Shown piece by piece: positions 1-10,007 of a stretch of DNA of 64,000 nt. Source of the DNA: Luteibacter rhizovicinus (lineage in GTDB: Bacteria; Pseudomonadota; Gammaproteobacteria; Xanthomonadales; Rhodanobacteraceae); contig NZ_SMCS01000007.1 in assembly GCF_004342265.1 (NCBI RefSeq), forward strand, positions 1 through 64,000. The letters run 5' to 3'. Under the pieces are notes generated by a model. It did no database searches, had not been told where the DNA came from, and worked only from the letters and a program-made list of their open reading frames with translations. Positions within the stretch are counted from its first letter, which is position 1; every line of letters begins with the position of its first letter. The translations under genes and the position numbers were made by a program.

Positions 1-236
1 GCCAGCAGCGGCAAAGCCAGCAGCTCGGACCAGGCATCGGCCAGGTCCCGCTCCGAGACCAGACCCAACCGCGCCATCAGCGCGGTCAACGTGCCTTCGG
101 GCGATTCGTCGTGCAGACGGCGGGCGCGGGTCAGGTCGCTGTCTTTAAGACGGCCACGCGCTACCAGATAGGCGCAGATCTCGACCTCGCCCGGTTCGCC
201 AGTCAGCATGTCCTTATGCGCGGTCGTCGCCGACAT
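1..236 (-). CDS. gspE: Type II secretion ATPase GspE, N-terminal part (runs off left edge)
   Basis: The first 78 codons of a minus-strand gene are present and the rest lies outside the window. The protein begins MSATTAHKDMLTGEPGE and continues with a small helical domain containing ARGRLKDSDLTRARRLHDES and VSERDLADAWSELLALPLL. That pattern is typical of the N-terminal T2SSE/MshEN-type domain of GspE (XpsE), the cytoplasmic hexameric ATPase that powers type II secretion. The Walker motifs are not in view, so a type IV pilus PilB-like or other GspE-family ATPase cannot be ruled out. The ATG at 236 follows a GGAG about seven bases upstream. A type II system would be a plausible export route for the proteases encoded at 8-10 kb and 37-40 kb, but that link is inference. 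Confidence 0.75.
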   Translation of the reverse strand, partial: MSATTAHKDMLTGEPGEVEICAYLVARGRLKDSDLTRARRLHDESPEGTLTALMARLGLVSERDLADAWSELLALPLL

Positions 237-434
237 GCGTTCTCCAGATCCAGTGCGATCGTTGGGGTTGCGTCCGCACAATCCTGTACGTACGGGCCCA
301 CATTGTTATCACATACCGGGCACGCTCGGCGACCACCGTTCCGGGTAATGCGACGCAACTCAAACAACGAGGGCCGGCGCACAGCGCCGGCCCTGCGTGA
401 TTTCCCGAAATTCCCCAGCGGAATTCCGGCCTGT
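237..434. other. Intergenic region between gspE and the adhesin 3' end
   Basis: This 198-bp gap should hold the gspE promoter (reading leftward) and the adhesin terminator. No clear sigma-70 promoter stands out. The only strong structure is the hairpin at 370-394. Confidence 0.5.
370..394 (-). terminator. Hairpin downstream of the trimeric autotransporter gene
   Basis: A perfect 11-bp GC-rich stem (370-380 with 384-394) and a 3-nt loop lie 40 bp after the adhesin stop codon. On the minus strand it is followed by a moderately T-rich tract (CGTTGTTTGAG). It probably terminates the 7.3-kb adhesin transcript. Confidence 0.6.
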
Positions 435-3400
435 TTACCAGCCGATACCTACACCCACGCCACCGGAACTCTCACTTCCACTGACGGCGGCACCGAAGGT
501 GACGTTGGCGTTGGGAGCAAGGGAACGCGAGTACCCAACGGACAACGCCGCCTGGCCCCGATAACCGCCCACGCCCACGCCGATACGATTATCCGTATTA
601 ATGCCCTGGGTACTGAATGCCATCTGCGACATCGCCGCACCCATCGCCCCCACCTTGTTCAGCTTGTCGTCCAGACGCGTGAACCGGTTATCCGTATCGC
701 GCTTGAACTGGTCGAACGACGAACCGCTGACCATCGAGCCGACCTTCTGATCGGTATATGCCTTGGCACTATTGAGCGTCTGCACATCGCCGTTGTCCGC
801 GTACTGCTTCGCCGTCGTCAGCGCCTGATCGACCTGCCCCACATTGGCGGCATCGGTAGGCGCCGTGCCCGCCGCGACGTTGACCACACGACGCTGCGCC
901 GTGGACGTGCCCACGGACACGGTGTTTGCCTGATCCGCGACCGAGCCCGCACCGAGCGCGACGGCGTTCGTCGCATTAGCTGTGACGGTCGCATTCGTGC
1001 CTATGGCGGTGCTGTTATCCGCGCCGATCGTGGCGTTGTTGCCGATAGCGAGATCGCCCGGATCCTTGGCATGGCTACCGGTACCGATCGCGATGCCGTT
1101 GCCGGTGCCTTCGGCAATGGCTGCGGGCGTCACGGCAGCGGGTGCCGCCACCGCGGGCGGTGCGACTTCGGCTTCGACACGAGGCGTGATGATTCCGCCG
1201 CCACCACCACCGGACCTGCCACTTTCGAGCGAGTTCACGCGACCGTTCAGGCTGGTCAACGCGCCGTCCAGTGCACCCAGCGCGTCGCCAATGCTGTGAT
1301 ACGACGATCCCTGGGCCCGATAAACCGGCCCGATGAAACCCGTCGCCCCCATGGTCGCGCCGCCGCCCAGAGCCTGGGCCACCGCGTCGCCATAGCTCGC
1401 CGCACCGGCGGCAACGGCATCCATGGCGGATACCGCCTCGCCCAGCTGCTTCACGTTCACGGCATCGGTCGCACGCGTACCGGCCGCCACGTTCGTAATC
1501 TGCCGCTCGTTGCCGGTGCTGCCTACGGAGACCGTATTCGCACGATTGGCGGTCGAGTTGGCGCCGAGCGCCACGGAATTGGCCCCGTTCGCGGTAGCGC
1601 TATATCCGATCGCGGTACTGTTTGCCGCCGACGCCGTGGAATGGCCGCCGATCGCCACCGTGTGATTCGCGGAAGCGGCAGCCAGATAGCCGTTGGCAAC
1701 CGATTCCTTTCCGCTGGCCAGACTCTCCGCACCGGTAGCCGTCGCACTTTCTCCCGACGCGGTGGCGTAGTAGCCGCTCGCCGTTGCCTCGACACCCGAT
1801 GCTTCGCTCAATGCACCCGTCGCCAGCGCGCCGTCGCCACTCGCCACGCTTACCGCGCCGACCGCGGTCGACTGCTCGCCGCTGGCCAGGCTCTCGGCAC
1901 CGTTTGCCGTACCGTATTCCTTCGTCGCCTGCGCTTTCGCACCGGTAGCGGTCGAACTCGCTCCCAACGCCGCCGCGTTGAAACCGCTGGCAGTCGCATT
2001 CTTCGCCGCCGCCGTCGCACCGCTACCCAGGGCCGTCGTGCCATCTCCGAGACCGAAGGACGATGAGCCGACCGCCGTCGCGTACTTGCCCTTGACCTCC
2101 GCATCGTCGTTACCGTCGCCGGTCGCGGCGACGTAGCGGCTGGCGGCGCCGACATGGTCCGCAAGATGGTTCAACTGATCGACGTTCACCGCGTCGGTAC
2201 CCGTGGTACCGGCGGCGACATTGGTCACCTGGCGTTCCTTGCCGACGTCGCCGACCGACACCGTATTGGCTCGCGTGGTCACTGAGTTCGCACCCAACGC
2301 CACCGAGTTGGCCGCATTCGCCGCCGCCTGGTATCCGAGGGACGTGCTGTTCGCGCCCGATGCCACGGCGAGGCCGCCGACCGCGGTTGCATTCGCGGTA
2401 GCCGCATAGCTGCCGCTGCCGATGGCGGTCGCGAAATCGCCGTCCGTCGCCGCACCCGCGCCGACCGCCGTCGACTGGACGCCACCCGCGCTCGACTGCG
2501 CGCCGATAGCACTGGCGCCGAGATCGCTTGCCGACGCCGTTTCGCCGAAGGCCACGCTGGAGGCACCGCGAGCGGTACTGTTCCAGCCGATCGCCGAAGC
2601 GTACTCACCCGTAGCCCACGAACCCGCGCCCAGTGCCACCGCACCGGCTCCGCTGGCCATGGCCGGGAAGAGCCCGAAGGACGACCCACCGATCGCAATG
2701 CTTTCCACGCCCGTCGCCTGCGCGCTTTCACCCACCGCGACGCTGCTCGCACCGGCCGCGGTACTCTGCGTGCCGACCGCCGTCGAGAAATCGCCAGTCG
2801 CGTTGGCTACCGCACCCAGCGCCAGCGACTGACCACCCGCCGCGTTCGCACCCACACCGAACGACGACGCCGCGAAACCTTCCGCCTGCGCACTCGCGCC
2901 GACCGCCGTACCGCCGACACCCGCACTTGTCGCCCCGGTTTCCACCGGCACGCCGCCGCTGGTGATCAGCGGATTGCCCTTCTCGTCAACCGCCACGCTA
3001 CCGACCGCGACACTGCCCGGGCCGTGCGCCTGCGCGCTCGCGCCATACGCCGAGCTGTTGATGCCGTCCGCGACACTGTTGGTACCCGTCGCCGTGGAAT
3101 TCACGCCCAGCGCAATCGCGCCGCTGCCCAGTGCCGTCGCACCCTGCGCCGCCGCGAACGCCGCCGAACCCACCGCCGTTGCGTACTGACCCAACGCCTG
3201 CGCATCGTCGGTGCCATCGCTCAGACCGTTGGCCTTGAAGTAATGGCTCGCGTCCGCAACGCTGCCCGACACCGCATCGAGCTGCCCCTTGTTCACCGCG
3301 TCGGTCGCTTCCGTACCGGCCGCGACATTCGTGATCTGCCGCTCGCTGCCGACATCGCCAACCGATACCGTGTTCGCCCGGTTGTTGACCGAGTTCGCAC

Positions 3401-6400
3401 CAAGGGCGACCGAGTCGACGGCACTGGCCGTCGCATTCGCGCCAAGCGCCGTGCTGTTATCCGCCTTGGCATATGACGCCGCACCGACCGCCGTGCTGTT
3501 CACACCTCTGGCATAGCTATTCCAGCCGAGACCCGTCGCATAGTCCGCCGTCGCCCAGGCACCGGCACCGAAGGCCGATGCACCCAGCCCCGTCGCTTGC
3601 GCGGGAATAAAGCCGAAGAAGGTCGAGCCGCCGACGGCCACGCTTTCATCGCCGGTCGCTTGTGCACTCTCGCCCACCGCGACGCTGCTCGCGCCGGCCG
3701 CCGTGCTTTGCGTACCGACGGCCGTCGACAGGCTGCCTGTCGCGTTCGCGACCGCACCCAGCGCCAGCGACTGACTGCCCGCCGCGTTCGCACCCACACC
3801 GAACGACGACGCCGCGAAACCTTCCGCCTGCGCACTCGCGCCGACCGCCGTACCGCCAACACCCGCACTCGTCGCACCGGTTTCCACCGGCACACCGCCA
3901 CTGGTGATCAGCGGATTACCGTTCTCGTCGACCGCGACGCTACCGACCGCGACACTGCCCGGACCATGCGCCTGCGCACTCGCACCGTAGGCCGAACTAT
4001 TGATCCCGTCCGCGACACTGTTGGTACCCGTCGCCGTGGCATTCACGCCCAGCGCAACCGCGCCGCTACCGAGCGCTGTCGCACCCTGCGCCGCCGCGAA
4101 CGCCGCCGAACCCACCGCCGTTGCGTACTGACCCAACGCCTGCGCATCGTCGCTGCCATCGCCCAGACCGTTGGCCTTGAAGTAATGGCTGGCGTCGGCA
4201 ACGCTGCCCGATACCGCGTCGAGCTGGGTCTTGTTCACCGCGTCGGTACCTTCCGTACCGGCCGCGACATTCGTGACCTGCCGCTCGTTACCCACATCGC
4301 CGACCGATACCGTGTTGTCGCGACTGGTAAACGAATTCGCGCCGATCGCGACGGCGTTATTCGATGCCACCAGCGAACCCGCACCCAGTGCCGTGCTGTT
4401 GTCGCCGAACGCCCAGGCTCCCGAGCCAAGCGCCACCGAGTTCGCACTCTCGATACCGAGTCCGGCGAAACCCGTTTCCGCACCATTGCCGATAGCGACG
4501 CTATTGGTACCCGAAGCACTCGAACCCGTACCCAGCGCCACCGCTCCGCCGCTATACGCCGCCGACCGATAGCCCGCGGCAAGCGACACAGCGCCGGCCG
4601 CGTAGGACTGACCGCCAAGTGCCGTCGCGCCCGCGCCGGATGCCTCGGAAAGATAACCGGCCGATGTCGACTGCTCGCCAGCGGCGAATGCCGCCGTGCC
4701 AAGCGCCGTGCCGAACTTTCCCGCCGCCTGCGCGCTTGCGCCGACCGCCGTCGACGACAGCCCGGACGCATTGGCGGGACCGACCGCCTCACCCGTCGAG
4801 CTGTACGTAATCAGTGGCTTGCCGTTTTCATCGACTGCCTGACCGCCGATGGCCGTCGCACCGTTCGCCGATGCACTGGCACCCGCGCCATATGCCGAAC
4901 TCTGCACACCTTGCGCCGTGCTGTTGAAGCCGGTGGCCGTGGACTGATTGCCTAATGCCGTTGCGCCGCTGCCGTACGCCGTCGCACCGGTGCCATGCGC
5001 GAATGCACTTGAGCCCGCCGCCGTTGCGAGATCGCCATCGGCCTGCGCATTGTCGGTCCCATCGCTCAGACCGTTGGCCTTGAAGTAATGGCTGGCGTCC
5101 GCGACGCTACTCGACACCGCGTCGAGCTGATTTTTGTTCACGGCATCGGTGCCTTCCGTACCGGCCGCGACATTCGTGATCTGCCGCTCGCTGCCGGCAT
5201 CGCCAACCGATACCGTGTTCGCCCGGTTGTTGACCGAATTCGCACCGATGGCGACCGAGTCGACGGCATTGGCGGTGGAGTTCGCGCCAAGCGCCGTACT
5301 GTTATCCGCCAGCGCAAACGCCGACGCACCCACCGCCGTACTGTTCACACCTTTGGCGTAACTGTTCCAGCCGAGACCCGTCGCATAGTCCGCCGTCGCC
5401 CAGGCACCGGCACCGAAGGCCGATGCACCCAGCCCCGTCGCTTGCGCGGGAATAAAGCCGAAGAAGGTCGAGCCGCCGACGGCCACGCTTTCATCGCCGG
5501 TCGCCTGCGCACTCTCGCCCACCGCGACGCTGCTCGCACCGGCCGCCGTGCTTTGCGTACCGACGGCCGTCGACAGGCTGCCCGTCGCATTGGCGACCGC
5601 ACCCAGCGCCAGCGACTGACTGCCCGCCGCGTTCGCACCCACACCGAACGACGACGCCGCGAAACCTTCCGCCTGCGCACTCGCACCGACCGCCGTACCG
5701 CCGACACCCGCACTCGTCGCACCGGTTTCCACCGGCACACCGCCACTGGTGATCAGCGGATTACCGTTCTCGTCGACCGCGACGCTACCGACCGCGACAC
5801 TGCCCGGACCATGCGCCTGCGCGCTCGCGCCATACGCCGAGCTGTTGATGCCGTCCGCGACACTGTTGGTACCCGTCGCCGTGGAATTCACGCCCAGCGC
5901 AATCGCGCCGCTGCCGAGCGCTGTCGCACCCTGCGCCGCCGCAAATGCTGCCGAACCCACCGCCGTTGCATACTGACCCAACGCCTGCGCATCGTCGCTG
6001 CCATCGCTCAGGCCATTGGCCTTGAAGTAATGGCTGGCGTCGGCAACGCTGCCCGACACCGCATCGAGCTGGGTCTTGTTCACCGCATCGGTACCTTCCG
6101 TACCGGCCGCGACATTCGTAATCTGCCGCTCTTTCCCGACATCGCCAACCGACACCGTGTTGTCACGGGTGTTGTACGAATCCGCACCGATCGCGACCGA
6201 GTTATTGGCAATCGTCCATGCGTTCGCACCGATCGACGTACTGTTATCACCCAGTACCCAACTGCCCGCACCGACCGCGACCGCGTTCGCGCTTTCCAGA
6301 CCGAACAAACTGAAGCCCGTTTCGGCAAGATTGCCGATGGCGATGCTGTTCGCACCCGCCGCGCTCGCACCGCCGCCGATGGCGACCGCACCCGCGCTGT

Positions 6401-7757
6401 ACGCCGCTGCCTGATAACCCGATGCCAGCGACAGATCGCCCGCCGCATAAGCCTGGCTACCCGTCGCGGTCGCACCCGCGCCAGAGGCCTCGGCGAGGAA
6501 ACCCGCCGCCGTCGACTGCTCGCCAGCGGCAAAGGCTGCCGTACCGAGCGCCGTACCGAACTGCCCTGCCGCCTGCGCACTTGCGCCCACCGCCGTCGAA
6601 GACAGGCCGGATGCGCTGGCCGGACCGACCGCTTCGCCCGTCGCGTTATACGTAATCAGTGGTTTGCCATTCGCGTCCACCGCCTGGCCGCCGATGGCCG
6701 TCGCGCCATTCGCCGACGCACTCGCACCCGCGCCATACGCCGAACTCTGCACGCCTTGCGCCGTGCTGTTGAAACCGGAGGCCGTCGATTGATTGCCGAA
6801 TGCCGTCGCGCCACTGCCGTACGCCGTCGCACCGGTGCCATGCGCGAACGCGCTCGATCCCGCCGCGGTGGCCAGGTTGCCATCGGCCTGCGCGTTGTCG
6901 CTGCCGTCGCCCAGGCCATTGGCTTTGAAGTAATGACTGGCATCGGCAACGCTGCCAGCCAGCTTGTCGAGCTGCGCCTTGTTCACCGCATCGGTAGCGG
7001 TCGTACCGGCAGCAACGTTCGTGATCTGCCGTTCCGCGCCCGCCTTGCCGACGGAAACGCTGTCCGCCCGATTCGCCACGGAGCCCGCGCCGATCGCTAC
7101 GGCGTTATCCGCCGTCGCTTTGGCGTTCTGCCCGAGGGCCGTGCTGTCGTCGCCCGTCGCACGACTGCCCTGACCCACGGCCGTACTGGCATTGCCGGTC
7201 GCGCGGCTGCTGTCGCCAACCGCCGTCGACGTCGCGCCGGTCGCGCGTGCGCCGGTACCCAATGCGCTGCTCTGAACACCGCTCGCGCGGCTGCCCTGAC
7301 CGATCGCGATTGCCGATGTCTGGCTTGCCACGGCGTCCTGACCCAGCGCCGTCGCCTGCAGGCCCGTCGCGCGACTGCTCTGACCCACGGCAGTCGCATA
7401 GTCCTTCGTCGCCGCCGCGTCCTGACCGAATGCCGCGCTCGCGCTACCCGTCGAGCGGCTCATGGTCCCCACGGCCGTGCTGTACGCGCCGGAGGCTCGC
7501 GCCGATACACCGCACGCAAATGCCGAATCGCCCTTCGCCACGGGCGCCAGGCCGGAAAAATCGCCCGCGCAGATCGTGCCCGCCTGTGCGGGTACGCTGC
7601 CCAGCGCCAGCAGTGCGCCGGCTGCCAGCGGCAGCACCATCATCGATGCACGAACGCGCCGGGCACTCCCGCCCTTGCCGTTCGCGCGAGCTAGCTCCGA
7701 GGCAACGACCAGCATGCCGAGCGACTTGTTCCAAACCTTGCTGTAAATGGTGTTCAC
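435..7757 (-). CDS. Giant trimeric autotransporter adhesin (YadA-like, type Vc)
   Basis: This is a 2440-residue surface adhesin. The start is set at GTG 7757, because the protein then opens with an ESPR-type extended signal (MNTIYSKVWNKSLGMLVVASELAR) and a strong GGGAGGAAAG lies 4-13 bases upstream; the longer reading frame from 7868 lacks this logic. A hydrophobic signal ending near PAQA follows. The passenger is built from hundreds of YadA-head 14-residue repeats (AxAxGxxSTAxG type), broken by neck motifs such as NTVSVG..GxERQITNVAAGT and DAVNKxQLDAVSGSVADASHYF. It has five large modules of two alternating types. A Gly-rich hinge and coiled coil precede the C-terminal YadA anchor (about residues 2370-2440), ending GVGVGIGW. 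Family knowledge: the anchor trimerises into a 12-strand barrel and displays the stalk for adhesion, autoaggregation or biofilm formation. No partner gene is needed. Confidence 0.93.
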   Translation of the reverse strand: MNTIYSKVWNKSLGMLVVASELARANGKGGSARRVRASMMVLPLAAGALLALGSVPAQAGTICAGDFSGLAPVAKGDSAFACGVSARASGAYSTAVGTMSRSTGSASAAFGQDAAATKDYATAVGQSSRATGLQATALGQDAVASQTSAIAIGQGSRASGVQSSALGTGARATGATSTAVGDSSRATGNASTAVGQGSRATGDDSTALGQNAKATADNAVAIGAGSVANRADSVSVGKAGAERQITNVAAGTTATDAVNKAQLDKLAGSVADASHYFKANGLGDGSDNAQADGNLATAAGSSAFAHGTGATAYGSGATAFGNQSTASGFNSTAQGVQSSAYGAGASASANGATAIGGQAVDANGKPLITYNATGEAVGPASASGLSSTAVGASAQAAGQFGTALGTAAFAAGEQSTAAGFLAEASGAGATATGSQAYAAGDLSLASGYQAAAYSAGAVAIGGGASAAGANSIAIGNLAETGFSLFGLESANAVAVGAGSWVLGDNSTSIGANAWTIANNSVAIGADSYNTRDNTVSVGDVGKERQITNVAAGTEGTDAVNKTQLDAVSGSVADASHYFKANGLSDGSDDAQALGQYATAVGSAAFAAAQGATALGSGAIALGVNSTATGTNSVADGINSSAYGASAQAHGPGSVAVGSVAVDENGNPLITSGGVPVETGATSAGVGGTAVGASAQAEGFAASSFGVGANAAGSQSLALGAVANATGSLSTAVGTQSTAAGASSVAVGESAQATGDESVAVGGSTFFGFIPAQATGLGASAFGAGAWATADYATGLGWNSYAKGVNSTAVGASAFALADNSTALGANSTANAVDSVAIGANSVNNRANTVSVGDAGSERQITNVAAGTEGTDAVNKNQLDAVSSSVADASHYFKANGLSDGTDNAQADGDLATAAGSSAFAHGTGATAYGSGATALGNQSTATGFNSTAQGVQSSAYGAGASASANGATAIGGQAVDENGKPLITYSSTGEAVGPANASGLSSTAVGASAQAAGKFGTALGTAAFAAGEQSTSAGYLSEASGAGATALGGQSYAAGAVSLAAGYRSAAYSGGAVALGTGSSASGTNSVAIGNGAETGFAGLGIESANSVALGSGAWAFGDNSTALGAGSLVASNNAVAIGANSFTSRDNTVSVGDVGNERQVTNVAAGTEGTDAVNKTQLDAVSGSVADASHYFKANGLGDGSDDAQALGQYATAVGSAAFAAAQGATALGSGAVALGVNATATGTNSVADGINSSAYGASAQAHGPGSVAVGSVAVDENGNPLITSGGVPVETGATSAGVGGTAVGASAQAEGFAASSFGVGANAAGSQSLALGAVANATGSLSTAVGTQSTAAGASSVAVGESAQATGDESVAVGGSTFFGFIPAQATGLGASAFGAGAWATADYATGLGWNSYARGVNSTAVGAASYAKADNSTALGANATASAVDSVALGANSVNNRANTVSVGDVGSERQITNVAAGTEATDAVNKGQLDAVSGSVADASHYFKANGLSDGTDDAQALGQYATAVGSAAFAAAQGATALGSGAIALGVNSTATGTNSVADGINSSAYGASAQAHGPGSVAVGSVAVDEKGNPLITSGGVPVETGATSAGVGGTAVGASAQAEGFAASSFGVGANAAGGQSLALGAVANATGDFSTAVGTQSTAAGASSVAVGESAQATGVESIAIGGSSFGLFPAMASGAGAVALGAGSWATGEYASAIGWNSTARGASSVAFGETASASDLGASAIGAQSSAGGVQSTAVGAGAATDGDFATAIGSGSYAATANATAVGGLAVASGANSTSLGYQAAANAANSVALGANSVTTRANTVSVGDVGKERQVTNVAAGTTGTDAVNVDQLNHLADHVGAASRYVAATGDGNDDAEVKGKYATAVGSSSFGLGDGTTALGSGATAAAKNATASGFNAAALGASSTATGAKAQATKEYGTANGAESLASGEQSTAVGAVSVASGDGALATGALSEASGVEATASGYYATASGESATATGAESLASGKESVANGYLAAASANHTVAIGGHSTASAANSTAIGYSATANGANSVALGANSTANRANTVSVGSTGNERQITNVAAGTRATDAVNVKQLGEAVSAMDAVAAGAASYGDAVAQALGGGATMGATGFIGPVYRAQGSSYHSIGDALGALDGALTSLNGRVNSLESGRSGGGGGGIITPRVEAEVAPPAVAAPAAVTPAAIAEGTGNGIAIGTGSHAKDPGDLAIGNNATIGADNSTAIGTNATVTANATNAVALGAGSVADQANTVSVGTSTAQRRVVNVAAGTAPTDAANVGQVDQALTTAKQYADNGDVQTLNSAKAYTDQKVGSMVSGSSFDQFKRDTDNRFTRLDDKLNKVGAMGAAMSQMAFSTQGINTDNRIGVGVGGYRGQAALSVGYSRSLAPNANVTFGAAVSGSESSGGVGVGIGW
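2090..6931 (-). repeat. Five long tandem modules inside the adhesin gene (A-B-A-B-B' order)
   Basis: The neck signature SVADASHYFKANGL recurs at about 6914-6931, 6013-6030, 5073-5090, 4171-4187 and 3223-3246. This marks modules of about 900 bp (type A, containing KPLITY and HGTGATAYGSGATA) and about 945 bp (type B, containing NPLITSGGVPVETGATSAG and FFGFIPAQATGLGASAFG). In translation order they read A, B, A, B and a divergent B'. Long stretches of the B copies are almost identical at DNA level, for example around 3600-4100 and 5450-5990. Confidence 0.85.
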
Positions 7758-7949
7758 AGACTTTCCTCCCACGGAAACCGCGTCTGAGCGAATGAGTGAC
7801 GGCGCCTGAGGCGCCACCGGACTGCGTGCTGTACGTACGTCGCCCATACGCGGCGTACCGGAATTCACGCGGCCGCCGGGTATTGACCCGTTCGGCCGTC
7901 CATACGTCGATATCTGTCTTCCCCTGCCCGCGCTGCGCGGGCCCCTTGA
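7758..7949 (-). promoter_or_regulatory. Upstream region of the trimeric adhesin
   Basis: This is the leader and promoter region of the adhesin. The Shine-Dalgarno (rc of 7761-7770, GGGAGGAAAG) decides the GTG start at 7757. A GGCGCC-based hairpin (around 7801-7818) lies in the leader. No convincing -35/-10 pair was identified. Confidence 0.4.
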
Positions 7950-7977
7950 AAGAAGTCCCGGCGAACCGGGACTTCTT
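7950..7977 (-). terminator. Terminator after the metalloprotease operon
   Basis: A 12-bp perfect stem (7950-7961 with 7966-7977) lies 11 bp past the metalloprotease stop. On the minus strand the loop is a stable TTCG tetraloop, and the 3' arm ends in TTCTT followed by TC. It fits a rho-independent terminator with a short U tail. Confidence 0.7.
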
Positions 7978-7988
7978 CTTTCAGCCAG

Positions 7989-10007
7989 TTACTGCGTATA
8001 ACCCGCGTACACGGAGACACCCGAGAACGCCTTCGTTCCCGCGCTTACCTTCAGGTAATACGTGGCTGCCGCCCTCGGCGCGGCGATCGTCACCGCTTCG
8101 GTATTGCCCGGCCGCTGCGACACGAAGTCGTAAGCGGTCGTGGTCGGCTCGGCATCCGCCTTGACGTACAGGGTCACGTCGCCGGTCGAACCGCCGAATG
8201 TGCGGAACGAAAGGTTCTTCGCACCCGCCGGAACGGTGATCTTGTAGAGCACCGAACTACCCGCCGCACCGTTCTGGCCGCCGAGCGCTACGCCGTTGGC
8301 AAGCACGATCGCGGGCGTACCCGGATTGCTGCCACCGGAGCCCCACGCATCGAACTGCTTCTGCGTTTCGGCGCTGGAAAGGCAAGCGTTGAGGCTGGTG
8401 GCCTGTGCCGCGGTGATGAGACCATCGGCCGCAAGCTGCGAGGCATAGCTGGCGATAGCCGTGCGGTAGTCGCCCACGGAGGCCGCGGCACCCGCGAGCA
8501 CCTTCGCGTTCGAGATCACATTGGCACCGACGATCACGCCACCCGGCACCAGGGTCGGAATACCCGTGTCGCAGGTAAGCAACTTCTGCGTCGTGGTGTT
8601 GAGGCTCCAGCCGATGTCCTTGAACAGTGCCGGTGTCAGGTCGACGTCGACCTGGCCTTCGAGATTCTGGCTGATCGCGTATTCCATGATCGCGTTCGGC
8701 GTCAGACGCGTGTCGTAATGCGAGAACGACGAACCCTGTGCGAGTACGGTCGGGGCATAGATCAGCACGTTGCCGGCCGCATCGGCGCCGGCAAGACCGG
8801 AACCCAGTGCAACCGCGCCGGTCAGACCGGTCAGGTTCGCCTTCAGCGTATTGCCGTCCACCTGGCTTACCGCGATGACCGGAATGGTCACCGGCGATGC
8901 GGGCGTTCCGCCCGGGGTGATGGCACCCGCCTGGTTGTTCGCGATGATTACGCCGCTGGCGCCAGCGGACTGTGCGTTGAGCGTCTTCACCGTGAAGTCG
9001 CAGGTACCGCGATCGATAATGGCGATCTTGCCCGCCACGTCGGCCGCATTGGTAAGCGCGACGCAACCGAGCGAATCGGCGCCGCTCTGCGCCCTGACGA
9101 CGCTACCGGTGAGATTCGACGACGTCGCGGTCGGCCCGAAAGCCGCCTGCGAGAAGCCGTAATCGCCCGCGGCGCCAGCCGGTGCGGAAACGCGGAACAC
9201 CTGGGGCGTGGTCAGTGCCAGCGGTGCTTCGGCTTTTACCGTCGCGCCGCTGAATACGAGTTTGCCGTCGTCCAGCGCGGCGGTAACGCGCTGCGCATCG
9301 GTCAGGTCGTACCACTTCTTCTGCTGCGTGTCGGAGTAAACGAAGGTCGAATAGATATCCGGATGCGGAACGCCGTTGCTGTCCGGATAACCCTGACCCG
9401 TCGTCAGGCTGCCGAAGCCGGAGAAGCCCAGGCCATGCGCCATTTCGTGGAGCACGACATTGAGGAAGTTGATCGAGCCCGCGGGCGTCTTGCCGTCGAG
9501 ACCGAAGTACCACGACGAACCCTCGAGACAACCCGGCGTACCAAGAGCGCCGTTGAACTGGCTCTGGATATCGGCGGTGCCGGGCGCGCCGTCTTCGTGC
9601 GCGAGTGCGTCGGTCAGAGCGGAGTGATACCAGGTATTGGCCACCGCGCCTGCCGGCAGATTGGCCGCGTCGAAGGTGAAGATGCTGACCGTGCCCGACG
9701 AACCGAGCACACCCGAGGTCGCGTCGCAGGACAGCTTTTTGAACGTCGCGTTGTTGATGATCGGCACGTCGCTTTGCAGGACGGCACCCCAGATATCGGC
9801 GGCGAACTGATAAACGATCAACGCCTGCTTGCCGCGCGTCGTCCCCGGATTGCCGCCTACCGGCACCGCGGGAGTCGGATCGTCGAGACCCTTGCCTGTG
9901 CCGGTGTCCTGGTTGACGATCTTGATTTCGGCAGCCGACGCGGTAGCGATGGTGCCGAACATTCCTACCGCGGCAAGCGCGGTAAACAGCAGCGTACGGC
10001 GGATCAT
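7989..10007 (-). CDS. Exported HExxH metalloprotease with PA insert and PPC domain
   Basis: This 672-residue protein has a Sec signal peptide (MIRRTLLFTALAAVGMFGTI to ASA). A catalytic zone carries HEMAHGLGF near residue 188, a zinc HExxH motif. A protease-associated (PA) domain follows at about 290-420 (CDFTVKTLNAQSAGASGVII, then IPVIAVSQVDGN). A conserved SSFSHYDTRLTPNAIMEY segment probably closes the active site. A C-terminal bacterial pre-peptidase (PPC) domain ends near GVSVYAGYTQ. The metzincin pattern would need a third His at position 11 of the motif, but that residue is Gly here, so the third zinc ligand must come from elsewhere. It is probably secreted, plausibly by type II secretion, and degrades extracellular protein. 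The start overlaps the stop of the upstream gene (ATGA), with GGAGGTG just before it. The exact peptidase family was not identified. Confidence 0.8.
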   Translation of the reverse strand: MIRRTLLFTALAAVGMFGTIATASAAEIKIVNQDTGTGKGLDDPTPAVPVGGNPGTTRGKQALIVYQFAADIWGAVLQSDVPIINNATFKKLSCDATSGVLGSSGTVSIFTFDAANLPAGAVANTWYHSALTDALAHEDGAPGTADIQSQFNGALGTPGCLEGSSWYFGLDGKTPAGSINFLNVVLHEMAHGLGFSGFGSLTTGQGYPDSNGVPHPDIYSTFVYSDTQQKKWYDLTDAQRVTAALDDGKLVFSGATVKAEAPLALTTPQVFRVSAPAGAAGDYGFSQAAFGPTATSSNLTGSVVRAQSGADSLGCVALTNAADVAGKIAIIDRGTCDFTVKTLNAQSAGASGVIIANNQAGAITPGGTPASPVTIPVIAVSQVDGNTLKANLTGLTGAVALGSGLAGADAAGNVLIYAPTVLAQGSSFSHYDTRLTPNAIMEYAISQNLEGQVDVDLTPALFKDIGWSLNTTTQKLLTCDTGIPTLVPGGVIVGANVISNAKVLAGAAASVGDYRTAIASYASQLAADGLITAAQATSLNACLSSAETQKQFDAWGSGGSNPGTPAIVLANGVALGGQNGAAGSSVLYKITVPAGAKNLSFRTFGGSTGDVTLYVKADAEPTTTAYDFVSQRPGNTEAVTIAAPRAAATYYLKVSAGTKAFSGVSVYAGYTQ

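Noticed and set aside
2090-6931. Repeats first considered as a possible CRISPR or satellite array
   Set aside because: The periodicity is in-frame with a single adhesin gene and encodes YadA-type head and neck motifs.
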